This document shows positions 27,055-35,562 of a stretch of DNA of 64,000 nucleotides, piece after piece. Source of the stretch: Sphingomonas alpina (lineage in GTDB: Bacteria > Pseudomonadota > Alphaproteobacteria > Sphingomonadales > Sphingomonadaceae). The stretch is from assembly GCF_014490665.1 (NCBI RefSeq), contig NZ_CP061038.1:1860001-1924000 (forward strand), in the 5' to 3' direction. The notes under the pieces were generated by a model, which saw only the letters and a program-made list of their open reading frames with translations, did not search any database and was not told where the DNA came from. Positions within the stretch are counted from its first letter, which is position 1. Each line of letters begins with the position of its first letter. The position numbers and the translations under genes were made by a program.

Positions 27055-27372
27055 ATGCCGAAAATCAACATCGTTCCGGCTGCGTTGAGCGCAGCCATGC
27101 TGCTCATCGCGATGCCGGCCTCGGCACGGACAGCCTCCGGCCCGGAGGCGCTGAAGAATGCGGAAGCCGATCCGGCAGCGGCCATCGCGATACCTTCGCT
27201 GATCCGCGGCCGCGCGCAACCCGACCAGGCTGGCGCACCCGATCGGCGTTCGGTGTCCGCAGGCCAGATATGCGCCAAGGCGGCGGAGCCGGATGACGGG
27301 GCTCCGGCTGCACGGATGCAATCGTCGAATACCCTCAAACAGATCGGCCTGGCCAACCGGAATTGTGGCTGA
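27055..27372 (+). CDS. Small secreted protein, unknown function (paralogue 1)
   Basis: A 105-residue protein with a clear signal peptide (KINIVPAALSAAMLLIAMPASA, probable cut after ASA). The mature part is about 80 residues, alanine/proline-rich, with two cysteines, one in GQICAKAAEP and one at the very end. The last 15 residues (NTLKQIGLANRNCG) resemble the end of the next gene's product (NNLKQMGMASCGQ), and the post-signal part also matches (ALKNAEADP versus DLRDADKGCP), so the two are tandem paralogues. GAGGATC precedes the ATG. I do not recognise the family. Confidence 0.6.
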   Translation: MPKINIVPAALSAAMLLIAMPASARTASGPEALKNAEADPAAAIAIPSLIRGRAQPDQAGAPDRRSVSAGQICAKAAEPDDGAPAARMQSSNTLKQIGLANRNCG

Positions 27373-27409
27373 ATCAACTCATAACGGTATAGATTGAAAG
27401 GATTTTTCG

Positions 27410-27712
27410 ATGAAGAAGTTTGTTATCATGGCGGCATTTGGTTCGCTGTTGTTCGCCGCCGCGCCCCTGTCCGCCCGGGTGGATGGGCCGAAGGATCTGC
27501 GCGATGCCGATAAGGGCTGCCCGACAGATGCGGCAACGCAGAAGTCCGGCGCGCGCGGTCAGGGCAAGCCGCACGTGCGGGTATTCGACGGCGCTACGGG
27601 GGCCGGCAACGCGGCGGCGCAGGGCGTGAACAGGGCGCGAGAAATCCGCCCGACGCGCGCGCAGGCCATGAACAATCTCAAGCAAATGGGAATGGCAAGC
27701 TGCGGGCAATAG
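27410..27712 (+). CDS. Small secreted protein, unknown function (paralogue 2)
   Basis: A 100-residue protein starting MKKFVIMAAFGSLLFAAAPL, a signal peptide likely cut after LSA. The mature part is basic and has two cysteines, in DKGCPTDA and MASCGQ. It lies 37 bases after its paralogue, with AAAGGA before the ATG, and is followed by a terminator-like hairpin, so both genes probably form one unit. The shared C-terminal NLKQ-G-A-C pattern is the main conserved element. The function is unknown. Confidence 0.6.
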   Translation: MKKFVIMAAFGSLLFAAAPLSARVDGPKDLRDADKGCPTDAATQKSGARGQGKPHVRVFDGATGAGNAAAQGVNRAREIRPTRAQAMNNLKQMGMASCGQ

Positions 27713-27775
27713 CGTCACGGGAATCGCTTCGCCGCGAAGGGTGATGTCGATCGTATCGACGGGCTGCTCGACCGT

Positions 27776-27806
27776 ACGACCCTCTCCCGAAACGGGGGAG
27801 GGTCGT
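27776..27806 (+). terminator. Terminator-like hairpin after the secreted-protein pair
   Basis: ACGACCCTCTCCC pairs with GGGGGAGGGTCGT (one G-T pair) around a short loop, followed by TTTGCC. It lies 64 bases after the second stop codon. Confidence 0.65.
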
Positions 27807-27886
27807 TTGCCAATGGCACCGCGCAGCGCTGATTTGGGTCGGTTCACCGAAGCATCAAAGCGAAAAAGCGCGGATTTGCGTCAGCG

Positions 27887-27901
27887 TAAAGTTCAACTTT
27901 A
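27887..27901 (+). promoter_or_regulatory. Perfect 15-bp palindrome upstream of the TonB receptor
   Basis: TAAAGTT-C-AACTTTA is a perfect inverted repeat 78 bases before the receptor start codon, in an AT-rich island inside GC-rich DNA. Its position fits an operator. No regulator gene is adjacent, and it does not match the usual Fur box. Confidence 0.4.
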
Positions 27902-27978
27902 GGGCGCTCAAGAACGCAGCGGATAGAACTCCCACTGGAATAGTAGAGTTTAAGCTCTTCTCTAGGGGGGAATCATTC

Positions 27979-30462
27979 ATGCTCGCTCACACACTTTCCG
28001 CTTTGCTGGCTTCGACAGCGATTGCGCAGACCTCTCCGGAAGCCGTTGCGCCGCCGCAGGTCTCGCCGACAGTGGCTGTTCCCGGCACGCAGGAGCGCGA
28101 TGAAGAGGATGTTCAGCGCAGCTCGGTCGCATCCGACATCATCGTCACCGCACGTCGTCGCGCGGAAGCGGTGCAGGACGTGCCGATCGCGATCTCGGTC
28201 GTCGGCGTCAAGGAGCTCGACACGACCGGCAGCTTCAACGTGCAGCGGCTTCAGCAGCTTCAGCCCACGCTGCAATTCTATTCGTCCAATCCACGCAACT
28301 CATCGGTCAACATCCGCGGCCTCGGTGCGCCGCTCGGCCTGACCAATGACGGGATCGACCAGGGCGTCGGCGTCTATATCGACCAGGTCTATTTCAGCCG
28401 TGTCGCGGTCGCCACGCTCGATTTCCTCGATGTGCAGCAGGTCGAGACGCTGCGCGGACCGCAGGGGACGCTGTACGGCAAGAACACCGTCGCGGGCGCG
28501 ATCAACATCACCTCCAAGGCGCCGAGCTTCTCTTATGAAGGCCGTGCCGAAGTCACCGCTGGCAACCTCGAATTCAAACAGGCCAAGGCATCGGTTTCAG
28601 GCCCGATCAGCGACACCGTGGCCGCGCGCATCGGCCTCTCCGTCACCAGCCGCCGCGGCACGATCTACAACGTAGCAAGCGGCAATTATGTCAACGCGCA
28701 GGACAATATCGGCTTCCGTGGTGCGATCCTGTGGAAAGCGAGCGACAGCTTCAAGGTGACGCTGTCCGGTGACTATAATCGCCAGAACCCGGAATGCTGC
28801 GCGCAGATCTATGTCCGCTACGGCCCGACACAGCGCCCCGCCAACCGGCAATATCCCTCACTTACCTCCCAACTCGGCTATGCAGTGCCGAGCACCAATC
28901 CGTTCGATCGCCTGACCGATCTCGACGCGGATCTCAATGCCCGCAACATCCTGGGCGGCGCCTCGCTGCGCGCCGAGCTCGAACTTGGCTCTGGCACGCT
29001 AACCTCGGTCACCGCGTGGCGGTTCTGGGACTGGCTGCCGGCGAACGATCGCGATTTCACTGGCCTGCCGATCACCACCTTGTCGCAGAACCCGACCAAG
29101 CAGGACCAGTACACCCAGGAACTCCGCTATGCAGGCGAAGGTAATGGCTTCGACTATGTGGTCGGCGCTTTCGCTTTTTATCAGGACATTCATACCACCG
29201 GCACGCAGCGTCAGGGCTCGGCCGCTAGCCGCTGGCTGATCAGTCCAACGGTGCGCGATACGACGGCGCCAGGAAACCCGTTGCTCTACCTCGATCCCAC
29301 CGTGCTCGACGGGCTGAATGCGAGCAACGATATCCGCCTGAAGAATTTCAGCGGTGCGCTGTTCGGCAAGCTGAACTGGAAAGTGACCGACGAGATCACT
29401 CTCTCGCCCGGCATACGCGTCAATTATGACGACAAGGTCGGCTCCTATGTGAGCATCGTTCGCGACGCACAGGGTAATCTTGTGCCCGCCACCGGCGGCA
29501 ACCCGCGCCAGATCGAGCAACGCACTGCGTTGACGCCGCAGGCGTTCAGGGACGAAGCGTATCGCGCCTGGAATGCATCATATGATTTCACCGCATCGTA
29601 CAAGCCGTCGCGCGACATCCTGTTTTATGCGACCTATGCGCATACTTTCAAATCCGGTGGCCTCAATCTGAATGGCGTGCCGGTGGCGGCCGGTGTCGCC
29701 CAAACCCAATTCGCTCAGGTTAAACCGGAAAAGGTCGATCATTTCGAAATCGGCCTGAAGTCGCAATTCTGGGACCGCAAGGCAACGCTGAACCTCACCG
29801 GGTTCTGGACCTCGATCAAGGATTATCAGGCGCTGGTCAACGATGGTGCCAACTCCACGTTGCGCGGCTATCTCGCCAATGCGGACAAGGTACGTGTGCG
29901 CGGTATCGAGGCGGACTTCTCGATCCGGCCATCGGAGCGTTTCAACCTGTACGTCAACGGCGCCTTTACCGATCATGAGTATACCAAATTCACCAACGCG
30001 CCGTGCCCGCCCGAGCGTTCGGGCGGTAGCGCTGCCCCGGCCGGCAACCCTGGCGGTTTGGTCGGCGTCCCCGGCCAGCCGAGCCCGCTGGTCTGCGACA
30101 TTTCGGGCCAGTGGTTGCCCGGCATCTCGAAATGGGCCTTCTCGTTCGGCGGCGAGTATAATGTGCCGGCGCAGATCTTCGGCAAGGATGGCGAGGTCTA
30201 TCTCGGCGCGGATGCCAACAACCGCTCGAAATTCTCGTCGAATGCCTCGCGGTCGATCTACACCGATATCAATGGCTACACGCTGGCGAACTTCCGCCTC
30301 GGTTATCGCACCGACGATTTCAACATCTTCGGTTGGGTGCGCAACGCGTTCGACGCCAAATATTTCGAACTGTTGGCAACCACGCCCGGCAATACCGGCC
30401 TTGTATCCGGCAACCCCGGCGATCCGCGGACCTATGGCCTGACGCTCAGCGCATCGTTCTGA
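27979..30462 (+). CDS. TonB-dependent outer-membrane receptor
   Basis: An 827-residue outer-membrane receptor. A signal peptide ending near SALLASTAIAQ is followed by a proline-rich linker and the conserved segment SDIIVTARRRAEAVQDVPIA that opens the plug domain (to about residue 180). The plug has LRGPQGTLYGKNTVAGAINI. The rest is a 22-strand-type barrel ending in phenylalanine (LTLSASF), as outer-membrane proteins do. AGGGGGG precedes the ATG. The ligand is not evident: no siderophore, vitamin or sugar genes adjoin it. It ends at a strong hairpin. Confidence 0.93.
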   Translation: MLAHTLSALLASTAIAQTSPEAVAPPQVSPTVAVPGTQERDEEDVQRSSVASDIIVTARRRAEAVQDVPIAISVVGVKELDTTGSFNVQRLQQLQPTLQFYSSNPRNSSVNIRGLGAPLGLTNDGIDQGVGVYIDQVYFSRVAVATLDFLDVQQVETLRGPQGTLYGKNTVAGAINITSKAPSFSYEGRAEVTAGNLEFKQAKASVSGPISDTVAARIGLSVTSRRGTIYNVASGNYVNAQDNIGFRGAILWKASDSFKVTLSGDYNRQNPECCAQIYVRYGPTQRPANRQYPSLTSQLGYAVPSTNPFDRLTDLDADLNARNILGGASLRAELELGSGTLTSVTAWRFWDWLPANDRDFTGLPITTLSQNPTKQDQYTQELRYAGEGNGFDYVVGAFAFYQDIHTTGTQRQGSAASRWLISPTVRDTTAPGNPLLYLDPTVLDGLNASNDIRLKNFSGALFGKLNWKVTDEITLSPGIRVNYDDKVGSYVSIVRDAQGNLVPATGGNPRQIEQRTALTPQAFRDEAYRAWNASYDFTASYKPSRDILFYATYAHTFKSGGLNLNGVPVAAGVAQTQFAQVKPEKVDHFEIGLKSQFWDRKATLNLTGFWTSIKDYQALVNDGANSTLRGYLANADKVRVRGIEADFSIRPSERFNLYVNGAFTDHEYTKFTNAPCPPERSGGSAAPAGNPGGLVGVPGQPSPLVCDISGQWLPGISKWAFSFGGEYNVPAQIFGKDGEVYLGADANNRSKFSSNASRSIYTDINGYTLANFRLGYRTDDFNIFGWVRNAFDAKYFELLATTPGNTGLVSGNPGDPRTYGLTLSASF

Positions 30463-30464
30463 CC

Positions 30465-30504
30465 CATGCTGGCCCTCTCCCGTACGCGGGAGAGGGCCAG
30501 CATG
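30465..30504 (+). terminator. Strong perfect hairpin after the TonB receptor
   Basis: An 18-base perfect stem (CATGCTGGCCCTCTCCCG and its complement) with a TACG loop begins two bases after the receptor stop codon. There is no long T-run, so it may act as an mRNA-stabilising end or as a terminator. Confidence 0.65.
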
Positions 30505-30584
30505 TCAGGATCCTGTCGATATGATTGGCCTGAAGAAGTGACTCGACCGAAGAAACGACTGGGCTGAAAAAAGCGACGGGGCTG

Positions 30585-30620
30585 AAAAAGCAAACGCCCG
30601 GACCGTTTCCAGCCCGGGCG
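30585..30620 (-). terminator. Rho-independent terminator for a minus-strand transcript
   Basis: On the minus strand CGCCCGG, an 11-base loop region and CCGGGCG are followed by TTTGCTTTTT, a convincing terminator. The only minus-strand candidate upstream of it is the small frame at 30678-30848, so a short unannotated transcript may end here. Confidence 0.6.
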
Positions 30621-30677
30621 CCTGCGTGACGATCGCTCGTCAGCCCCCTTGTCCCGCCCTCGCTGCACACCCTGTTT

Positions 30678-30848
30678 TCAAGGCGGCGCTGAAAGCATTC
30701 CCCGAACCACGGCCATTGCCTGTGTCTCAGTGTTGGAAGTGCTAGGATCGGTGCCGCCGTTTGTCACCGCCAATGTGACCAGTTTGGTTCGATTGCGGCG
30801 ATCCTGTGGCGATTGCGCAACAGGGTGGATCAGTTGCCAGTAATGCAT
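30678..30848 (-). CDS. Possible small protein of unknown function
   Basis: A 56-residue frame starting MHYWQLIHPVAQ and ending VVRGMLSAPP; the frame is open back to 30968, at the lolC start. It is the only candidate gene between the TonB receptor and lolC, and a good minus-strand terminator lies 58 bases after its stop. Against it are an unclear ribosome site and codon use with less GC at third positions than its neighbours. It may instead mark a small RNA. Confidence 0.25.
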   Translation of the reverse strand: MHYWQLIHPVAQSPQDRRNRTKLVTLAVTNGGTDPSTSNTETQAMAVVRGMLSAPP

Positions 30849-30966
30849 GCGTGCTTCGGGGTGCGGTTCGTTTGCCGCAAGACCCGCGCCGTCCCAACCA
30901 TTGCGGTGATTGGGTTTGGACCCTAGAGCGGCGCTGTCATTCCTCGGGCGGGCGTTACCGGCACCC

Positions 30967-32217
30967 ATGATATTGTCACGCTACGAACGCATGATCGCGC
31001 GGCGCTACCTCCTGCCGGGCAAGGGGGAGGCGTTCATCTTCCTCGTTGCCGGCATCAGCCTGGTCGCGGTTATGCTGGGTGTCGCCGCCTTGGTCATCGT
31101 GATGAGCGTGATGAACGGCTTTCGCGCCGAACTGTTCGACAAGATCGTGGGACTGAACGGTCATGCGGTAGTGCAGGGGATCGGCGGGCGGATTCCCGAC
31201 TGGCGCGACATGGTCAGGACCGCCCAGGCGACGCCGGGCGTGACCAGCGCGACGCCGATGATCGAACAGCCGCTGATGACCAGCTATAATGGCCGGGTCG
31301 AGGCGGTGCTGGTGCGCGGCATGCGCATCCAGGATATTCGCGGCAACCAGACGATCAGTACCAAGGTGGTGATGGGGTCGCTGGCCAGCCTGGCACCGGG
31401 CAGCGGCAAGATTGCGATCGGGTCGCGCCTCGCCGATGCGCTGGGCGCGCAGGTCGGCAGCGAGATCTCGCTGATCAGCCCGCAGGGACAAACCACGCCG
31501 TTCGGCACGGTGCCGCGCATCGTTTCCTATACCGTCGGAGCGATCTTCGAGATCGGGGTGTATGATTACGACAAGGCCTATGTGATCATGCCGATGGAGG
31601 ATGCTCAGACATTGCTCCTGCTCGGCGACAGCGTCGGTATGATCGAAGTGCAGACGGTCGATCCGGACCGGGTAGCGACGATCCTGGCGCCGCTTGCGGA
31701 CAAGATCGGGCGGCGCGCGGTGATTGCCGACTGGCGTCAGATGAACGCACAATTGTTCGAGGCGCTGGCGGTCGAGCGAGTCGCGATGTTCACCGTGCTG
31801 TCGATCATCATCCTGGTCGCGGTGTTCAACATTCTCTCATCGCTGATCATGCTGGTGCGCGCCAAGACCCGCGACATCGCGATCCTGCGCACCATGGGCG
31901 CGACGCGGGTCGGCCTCATCCGCATCTTCATGGTGGTCGGTACGACGATCGGTGCGCTCGGCATTGTCGCCGGCCTGATCCTCGGCTTCATCTTCCTCTA
32001 TTACCGGCAGGGTGTGGTGAATTTCGTCCAGTTCGTCACCGGGCAGAATTTGTGGGACCCGGCGATCCGTTTCCTCACCGAACTGCCGTCCAAGACAGAC
32101 CCGGTGGAGATCGTCGTGATCGCATTGATGGCATTGGTGTTCAGCTTCCTCGCCACGCTCTATCCGGCGTTCAAGGCAGCGAGCACCGACCCGGTCCAGG
32201 TATTGCGTTATGAGTGA
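30967..32217 (+). CDS. lolC: Lipoprotein-releasing ABC transporter permease (LolC/LolE family)
   Basis: A 416-residue inner-membrane permease of the Lol system, which lifts lipoproteins out of the inner membrane for transport to the outer membrane. It starts with [13 protein letters not shown], typical of LolC/E, has one membrane helix ([23 protein letters not shown]), a large periplasmic domain and three C-terminal helices including [27 protein letters not shown]. The ATG at 30967 is preferred because the family begins there. It overlaps lolD by eight bases. A single LolC/E-type gene beside lolD suggests a homodimeric permease; the letter is nominal. Confidence 0.93.
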   Translation: MILSRYERMIARRYLLPGKGEAFIFLVAGISLVAVMLGVAALVIVMSVMNGFRAELFDKIVGLNGHAVVQGIGGRIPDWRDMVRTAQATPGVTSATPMIEQPLMTSYNGRVEAVLVRGMRIQDIRGNQTISTKVVMGSLASLAPGSGKIAIGSRLADALGAQVGSEISLISPQGQTTPFGTVPRIVSYTVGAIFEIGVYDYDKAYVIMPMEDAQTLLLLGDSVGMIEVQTVDPDRVATILAPLADKIGRRAVIADWRQMNAQLFEALAVERVAMFTVLSIIILVAVFNILSSLIMLVRAKTRDIAILRTMGATRVGLIRIFMVVGTTIGALGIVAGLILGFIFLYYRQGVVNFVQFVTGQNLWDPAIRFLTELPSKTDPVEIVVIALMALVFSFLATLYPAFKAASTDPVQVLRYE

Positions 32218-32884
32218 GCCGATCCTCGCAGTTTCCGGCCTGACGCGCAGTTTCACGCAGGGCGACGTCACGATCGAGGTGCTGCGCGGTGTCGATCTGA
32301 CCGTCGGGGCAGGGGAGATCGTCGCGCTGCTTGGCCCGTCGGGGTCGGGCAAATCGACTCTGCTTCAGGCGATCGGCTTGCTGGAGGGCGGTTTCGGCGG
32401 ATCGATCCGGATCGCCGGCAAGGAAGCGGCCAAGCTCGATGCGCATGGCCGCACCCTGGTGCGCCGCGACTATCTCGGCTTCATCTATCAATTCCATCAT
32501 TTGCTGCCCGATTTCAACGCCGCGGAAAATGTCGTCCTGCCGCAGCTGATCCGCGACCGCACCCGCGCCCAGGCCGATGATCGTGCCGAATCGCTGCTGA
32601 CCGCGCTCGGCCTTGGCGAACGCCTGACTCACCGGCCGAGCCAGCTTTCCGGTGGCGAGCAGCAGCGCGTCGCGGTTGCCCGCGCGCTGGCCAACCGCCC
32701 GGCACTGGTGCTGGCTGACGAGCCGACGGGGAATCTGGACGAGGCCACGGCCGATATCGTTCTAGCCGAGTTCCTCCGCCTGGTCCGTCACGAAGGGTCG
32801 GCGGCGCTGGTCGCGACTCATAATGAGCGCATGGCACTGAAGATGGACCGCGTGGTCCGGCTTCATGAGGGACGGCTGGCATGA
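32210..32884 (+). CDS. lolD: Lipoprotein-releasing ABC transporter ATPase LolD
   Basis: A 224-residue ABC ATPase that powers lipoprotein release by the Lol complex at the inner membrane. Walker A is GPSGSGKST (about residues 43-51), the signature is [15 protein letters not shown], Walker B is [13 protein letters not shown] and the switch histidine is in VATHNE. The size is that of LolD/MacB-type ATPases without extra domains. It overlaps the permease gene by eight bases, and the pair is certainly one operon. Confidence 0.96.
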   Translation: MSEPILAVSGLTRSFTQGDVTIEVLRGVDLTVGAGEIVALLGPSGSGKSTLLQAIGLLEGGFGGSIRIAGKEAAKLDAHGRTLVRRDYLGFIYQFHHLLPDFNAAENVVLPQLIRDRTRAQADDRAESLLTALGLGERLTHRPSQLSGGEQQRVAVARALANRPALVLADEPTGNLDEATADIVLAEFLRLVRHEGSAALVATHNERMALKMDRVVRLHEGRLA

Positions 32885-32917
32885 CGACGCCGCGCCGTGG
32901 TTCGGCGGGCTGATCGG

Positions 32918-33520
32918 ATGTCGGCCTGGACGACCACACCGACCCTGTCCGGGCGGCATGTTACGCTCCGTCCGCTCCTGACCGAAGACAGCGACGCGCT
33001 GGTTGCCGCGATCGCAGATGATCTGGCCGACCAATTCTACACCTTCGTGCCCAATGCCGACACGATCCAGGGCTGGATGACGAAGCTGATCGGTGAACGA
33101 GAGGCCGGCCGGGCGATGCCCTTTGCGGTGGTCGATGCCGAGGGCGCGATTGCCGGCACGACCCGTTTCATGCGCATGAGCGAAGCGCATCGGCGGGTCG
33201 AGATCGGCGGCACACTGTACTCCCGCCGGGTGCAGCGCACCGGCCTTAACAGCGAGGCGAAGCGGCTGTTGCTGTCTCATGCGTTCGAGGCGCTCGGCTG
33301 CAGCTGCGTGCAGTTGCGCACCGACTGGCTCAATCAGCGTTCGCGGCGCGCGATCGAGCGGCTCGGTGCGAAGCTCGACGGCGTGCTGCGCAACCATATG
33401 GTGATGCCCGATGGCCATTTGCGCGACACCGTGGTCTATTCGATCACCGCGACCGAATGGCCAGGCGTCCGCGCCAATCTCGACTATCTGCTCGCGCGCC
33501 ATGAAGGAGCGACCGCATGA
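32918..33520 (+). CDS. GNAT family N-acetyltransferase
   Basis: A 200-residue acetyltransferase of the RimJ/RimL-like GNAT branch, which acetylates protein N-termini or small amines with acetyl-CoA. It starts WTTTPTLSGRHVTLRPL, has the central strand FAVVDAEGAIAGTTRFM and the later LRTDWLNQRSRRAIERLGA, where N-x-R-S-R-R-A-I-E-R-L-G is the typical C-terminal motif. I chose the ATG at 32918 over 32897 because the family homology begins just after it. The stop overlaps the glutathione peroxidase start (ATGA). The substrate is unknown. Confidence 0.88.
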   Translation: MSAWTTTPTLSGRHVTLRPLLTEDSDALVAAIADDLADQFYTFVPNADTIQGWMTKLIGEREAGRAMPFAVVDAEGAIAGTTRFMRMSEAHRRVEIGGTLYSRRVQRTGLNSEAKRLLLSHAFEALGCSCVQLRTDWLNQRSRRAIERLGAKLDGVLRNHMVMPDGHLRDTVVYSITATEWPGVRANLDYLLARHEGATA

Positions 33521-34008
33521 CCGCTGTGACCGATCTGAGCGTCAAGGCCGCCGATGGCAGCAATGTCGATCTGTCCGCTTATGCCGGCCAGGTGCTGCTG
33601 ATCGTCAACACTGCCTCGAAATGTGGTTTCACGCCGCAATATGAGGGGCTTGAGGCGCTGCACCGCAAATATGCCGATCGCGGGTTCGAAGTGCTTGGCT
33701 TTCCGTGCAACCAGTTCGGCAGCCAGGAGCCGGGAGATGCGGCGGAAATCGCCAATTTCTGCAGCCTGACCTATGATGTGACCTTCCCGGTGTTCGCCAA
33801 GATCGACGTCAACGGATCCGACGCCGACCCGCTGTTCCAGAAATTGCGTAGCGACGCCCCCGGATTGCTCGGCTCGACCGGGATCAAATGGAACTTCACC
33901 AAATTCCTGGTCGATCGCAGCGGCAAGACGATCGCCCGCTATGCCCCGACGACCAAGCCTGGGGATATCGAGGCGGATATCGAGAAGCTGCTGTCGGCGC
34001 CGCGCTAA
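33517..34008 (+). CDS. Glutathione peroxidase family protein
   Basis: A 163-residue thioredoxin-fold peroxidase that reduces hydroperoxides. The three family motifs are present: NTASKCGFTPQYEGL with the peroxidatic cysteine (in place of selenocysteine), LGFPCNQFGSQEPG with glutamine and a second cysteine, and KWNFTKFLVD with tryptophan and asparagine. The second cysteine suggests it may use thioredoxin, as many bacterial members do. It overlaps the acetyltransferase by four bases and, at its end, the convergent RTX gene by four bases. Confidence 0.95.
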   Translation: MTAVTDLSVKAADGSNVDLSAYAGQVLLIVNTASKCGFTPQYEGLEALHRKYADRGFEVLGFPCNQFGSQEPGDAAEIANFCSLTYDVTFPVFAKIDVNGSDADPLFQKLRSDAPGLLGSTGIKWNFTKFLVDRSGKTIARYAPTTKPGDIEADIEKLLSAPR

Positions 34009-35237
34009 AGGAAGAAGTCACCACTGACGAGACTGACCGCGCTGCTGAAGCCAATCGCCATATCGGCGATGCCGTCGCCATTGGTATCGCCATAGACGGT
34101 GGTCACCCCGCCGGCGATTTCGTAGCGCAGCTGACCCGCGACGCCGGTGAACGATCCGGTCCCGATAAAGGAAAAGGCGTTGTCGAAGCCGCCCGCGACG
34201 GCGTCGATGTCCGACAGGCGGATCCTGTCACCCGCTGCATGGCTGAAATCGGTGATCAGGTCCGTCGTCGCCCAGGTCGTGCCGCCGATATCGCCCGCGG
34301 CAAACACGAATTCATCACTGCCGCCGCCGCCGGTCAGGGTATCCGCACCAGTGCCGCCGGTCAGCGTGTCGCTGGCCGAGCCCGCGATCAGCGTGTCATT
34401 GCCGTCCCGGCCAAAGAGCGACGCCTTGGTCGATGCCGACCCCGCGTTGATGGTATCGCTATATAGCGAACCATATACCCACTCGATGTCCTCGACGCTG
34501 TTGATATAGGTGCCGAGAATGGTGTCGGTGCCGGTGCTGAACAGGGTCGTGAAGTCGATCGTCACGCCGGTCGCGCTGGCGCCGGCATCGAACTCAAGCG
34601 TATCGAATCCGGAACCGCCATCGACATAATCGCCAATTCCGAACGACAGGACGTCGTCGCCGCCAAGGCCGATGAGCACGTCATAATAGATATCCGTTCC
34701 CAGCGCCGAAAGGCCGCCCATTCCCGCCGTCAGATGATCGTGACCGGCACCGCCGGTGAGCGAATCACCGCCGCCCTGGCCAAGCAGGCTGCAGATCTTC
34801 CCTGCGAGCGACCCTGAGATCATCGTGTCGTTGAAGGCCGTGCCGACCGCGGAATCGAGATTCTCGAAGCCCTGGATCGTGCCGCCGCCCAATGTGGCGC
34901 TGCCGCCGAACCACAGGCCGGTAAAGTCGATGTTTACGGCGGACGAGGCGTTGTTCATGAAGAGCAACAGGTTATCGGTGCCGTTGCCGCCATTCGCACT
35001 GTCGCCATAGCCGATAAAGATATGGTCGTTGCCATCCCCGCCAAGCAAGGTGTCGGCGGAGGTATCGGTGTCCAGCCCGAGATAGGCGAAAAGAAAGTCG
35101 TTTCCCGACCCGCCATCGATATAATCCGAACCCGCTCCGCCGGCCAGGTCGTCGTCACCACCATTGCCGTAGATGAAATCTCCCGACGCGGTGCCGGTAT
35201 AAAAATCAGCTACGCTGGTGCCGTTGAACGTCGCCAT
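34005..35237 (-). CDS. RTX-type calcium-binding repeat protein
   Basis: A 410-residue acidic protein built of hemolysin-type nonapeptide repeats (G-G-x-G-x-D-x-h-x). They lie in several blocks: GNGGDDDLAGGAGSDYIDGG near residue 25, GGDGNDHIF near 70, GGAGHDHLTAG near 170 and GGTGADTLTGGGGSDEFVF near 310. The last 100 residues (AATTDLITDFSHAAGDRIRL-like and a final GDFFL) resemble the serralysin C-terminal domain and the end signal of type I secreted proteins. No enzymatic domain is visible, nor is there a type I exporter in the window. It is probably secreted, calcium-binding and structural. Confidence 0.8.
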   Translation of the reverse strand: MATFNGTSVADFYTGTASGDFIYGNGGDDDLAGGAGSDYIDGGSGNDFLFAYLGLDTDTSADTLLGGDGNDHIFIGYGDSANGGNGTDNLLLFMNNASSAVNIDFTGLWFGGSATLGGGTIQGFENLDSAVGTAFNDTMISGSLAGKICSLLGQGGGDSLTGGAGHDHLTAGMGGLSALGTDIYYDVLIGLGGDDVLSFGIGDYVDGGSGFDTLEFDAGASATGVTIDFTTLFSTGTDTILGTYINSVEDIEWVYGSLYSDTINAGSASTKASLFGRDGNDTLIAGSASDTLTGGTGADTLTGGGGSDEFVFAAGDIGGTTWATTDLITDFSHAAGDRIRLSDIDAVAGGFDNAFSFIGTGSFTGVAGQLRYEIAGGVTTVYGDTNGDGIADMAIGFSSAVSLVSGDFFL

Positions 35238-35562
35238 ACAAGTTGCCCCCGTATCTTATCTGGCCGATGCGCCGGATGTGACTCGAATTACCTGCTATGG
35301 AGAGAGTTTCACAGGTCCATGTCAATCGCAAGACATCCTATTCTTGTTTGCGATAAGTCGAACGGGTTGAAACCATAATGGCTGTATTTGCTATGCATGG
35401 CGCCTATTAGGCAGGCGGCATTTCCAACGAAATTCTCTCTGCAAGCGCGGCGTATCAGCCTCGTCATCCCGTCATGGGAATGATCGCCGGCATCGAAGTT
35501 AGCCACAGCTTTTTGAGCCCTCGACGCTTCCCTTGGCGCGTCACTATCCGCATAACGGCATC
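35238..35562. other. Divergent promoter region between the RTX gene and dnaE
   Basis: About 325 bases, less GC-rich than the flanks, separate the two divergent start codons. Nothing in it codes convincingly. An in-frame TTG at 35533 precedes the dnaE ATG. I see no clear palindrome or RNA gene. Confidence 0.4.

Noticed and set aside
30649..30968. tmRNA or 6S RNA in the gap before lolC
   Set aside because: No tRNA-like acceptor/T-arm, no ANDN-type tag and no 6S-like symmetrical stem are visible.
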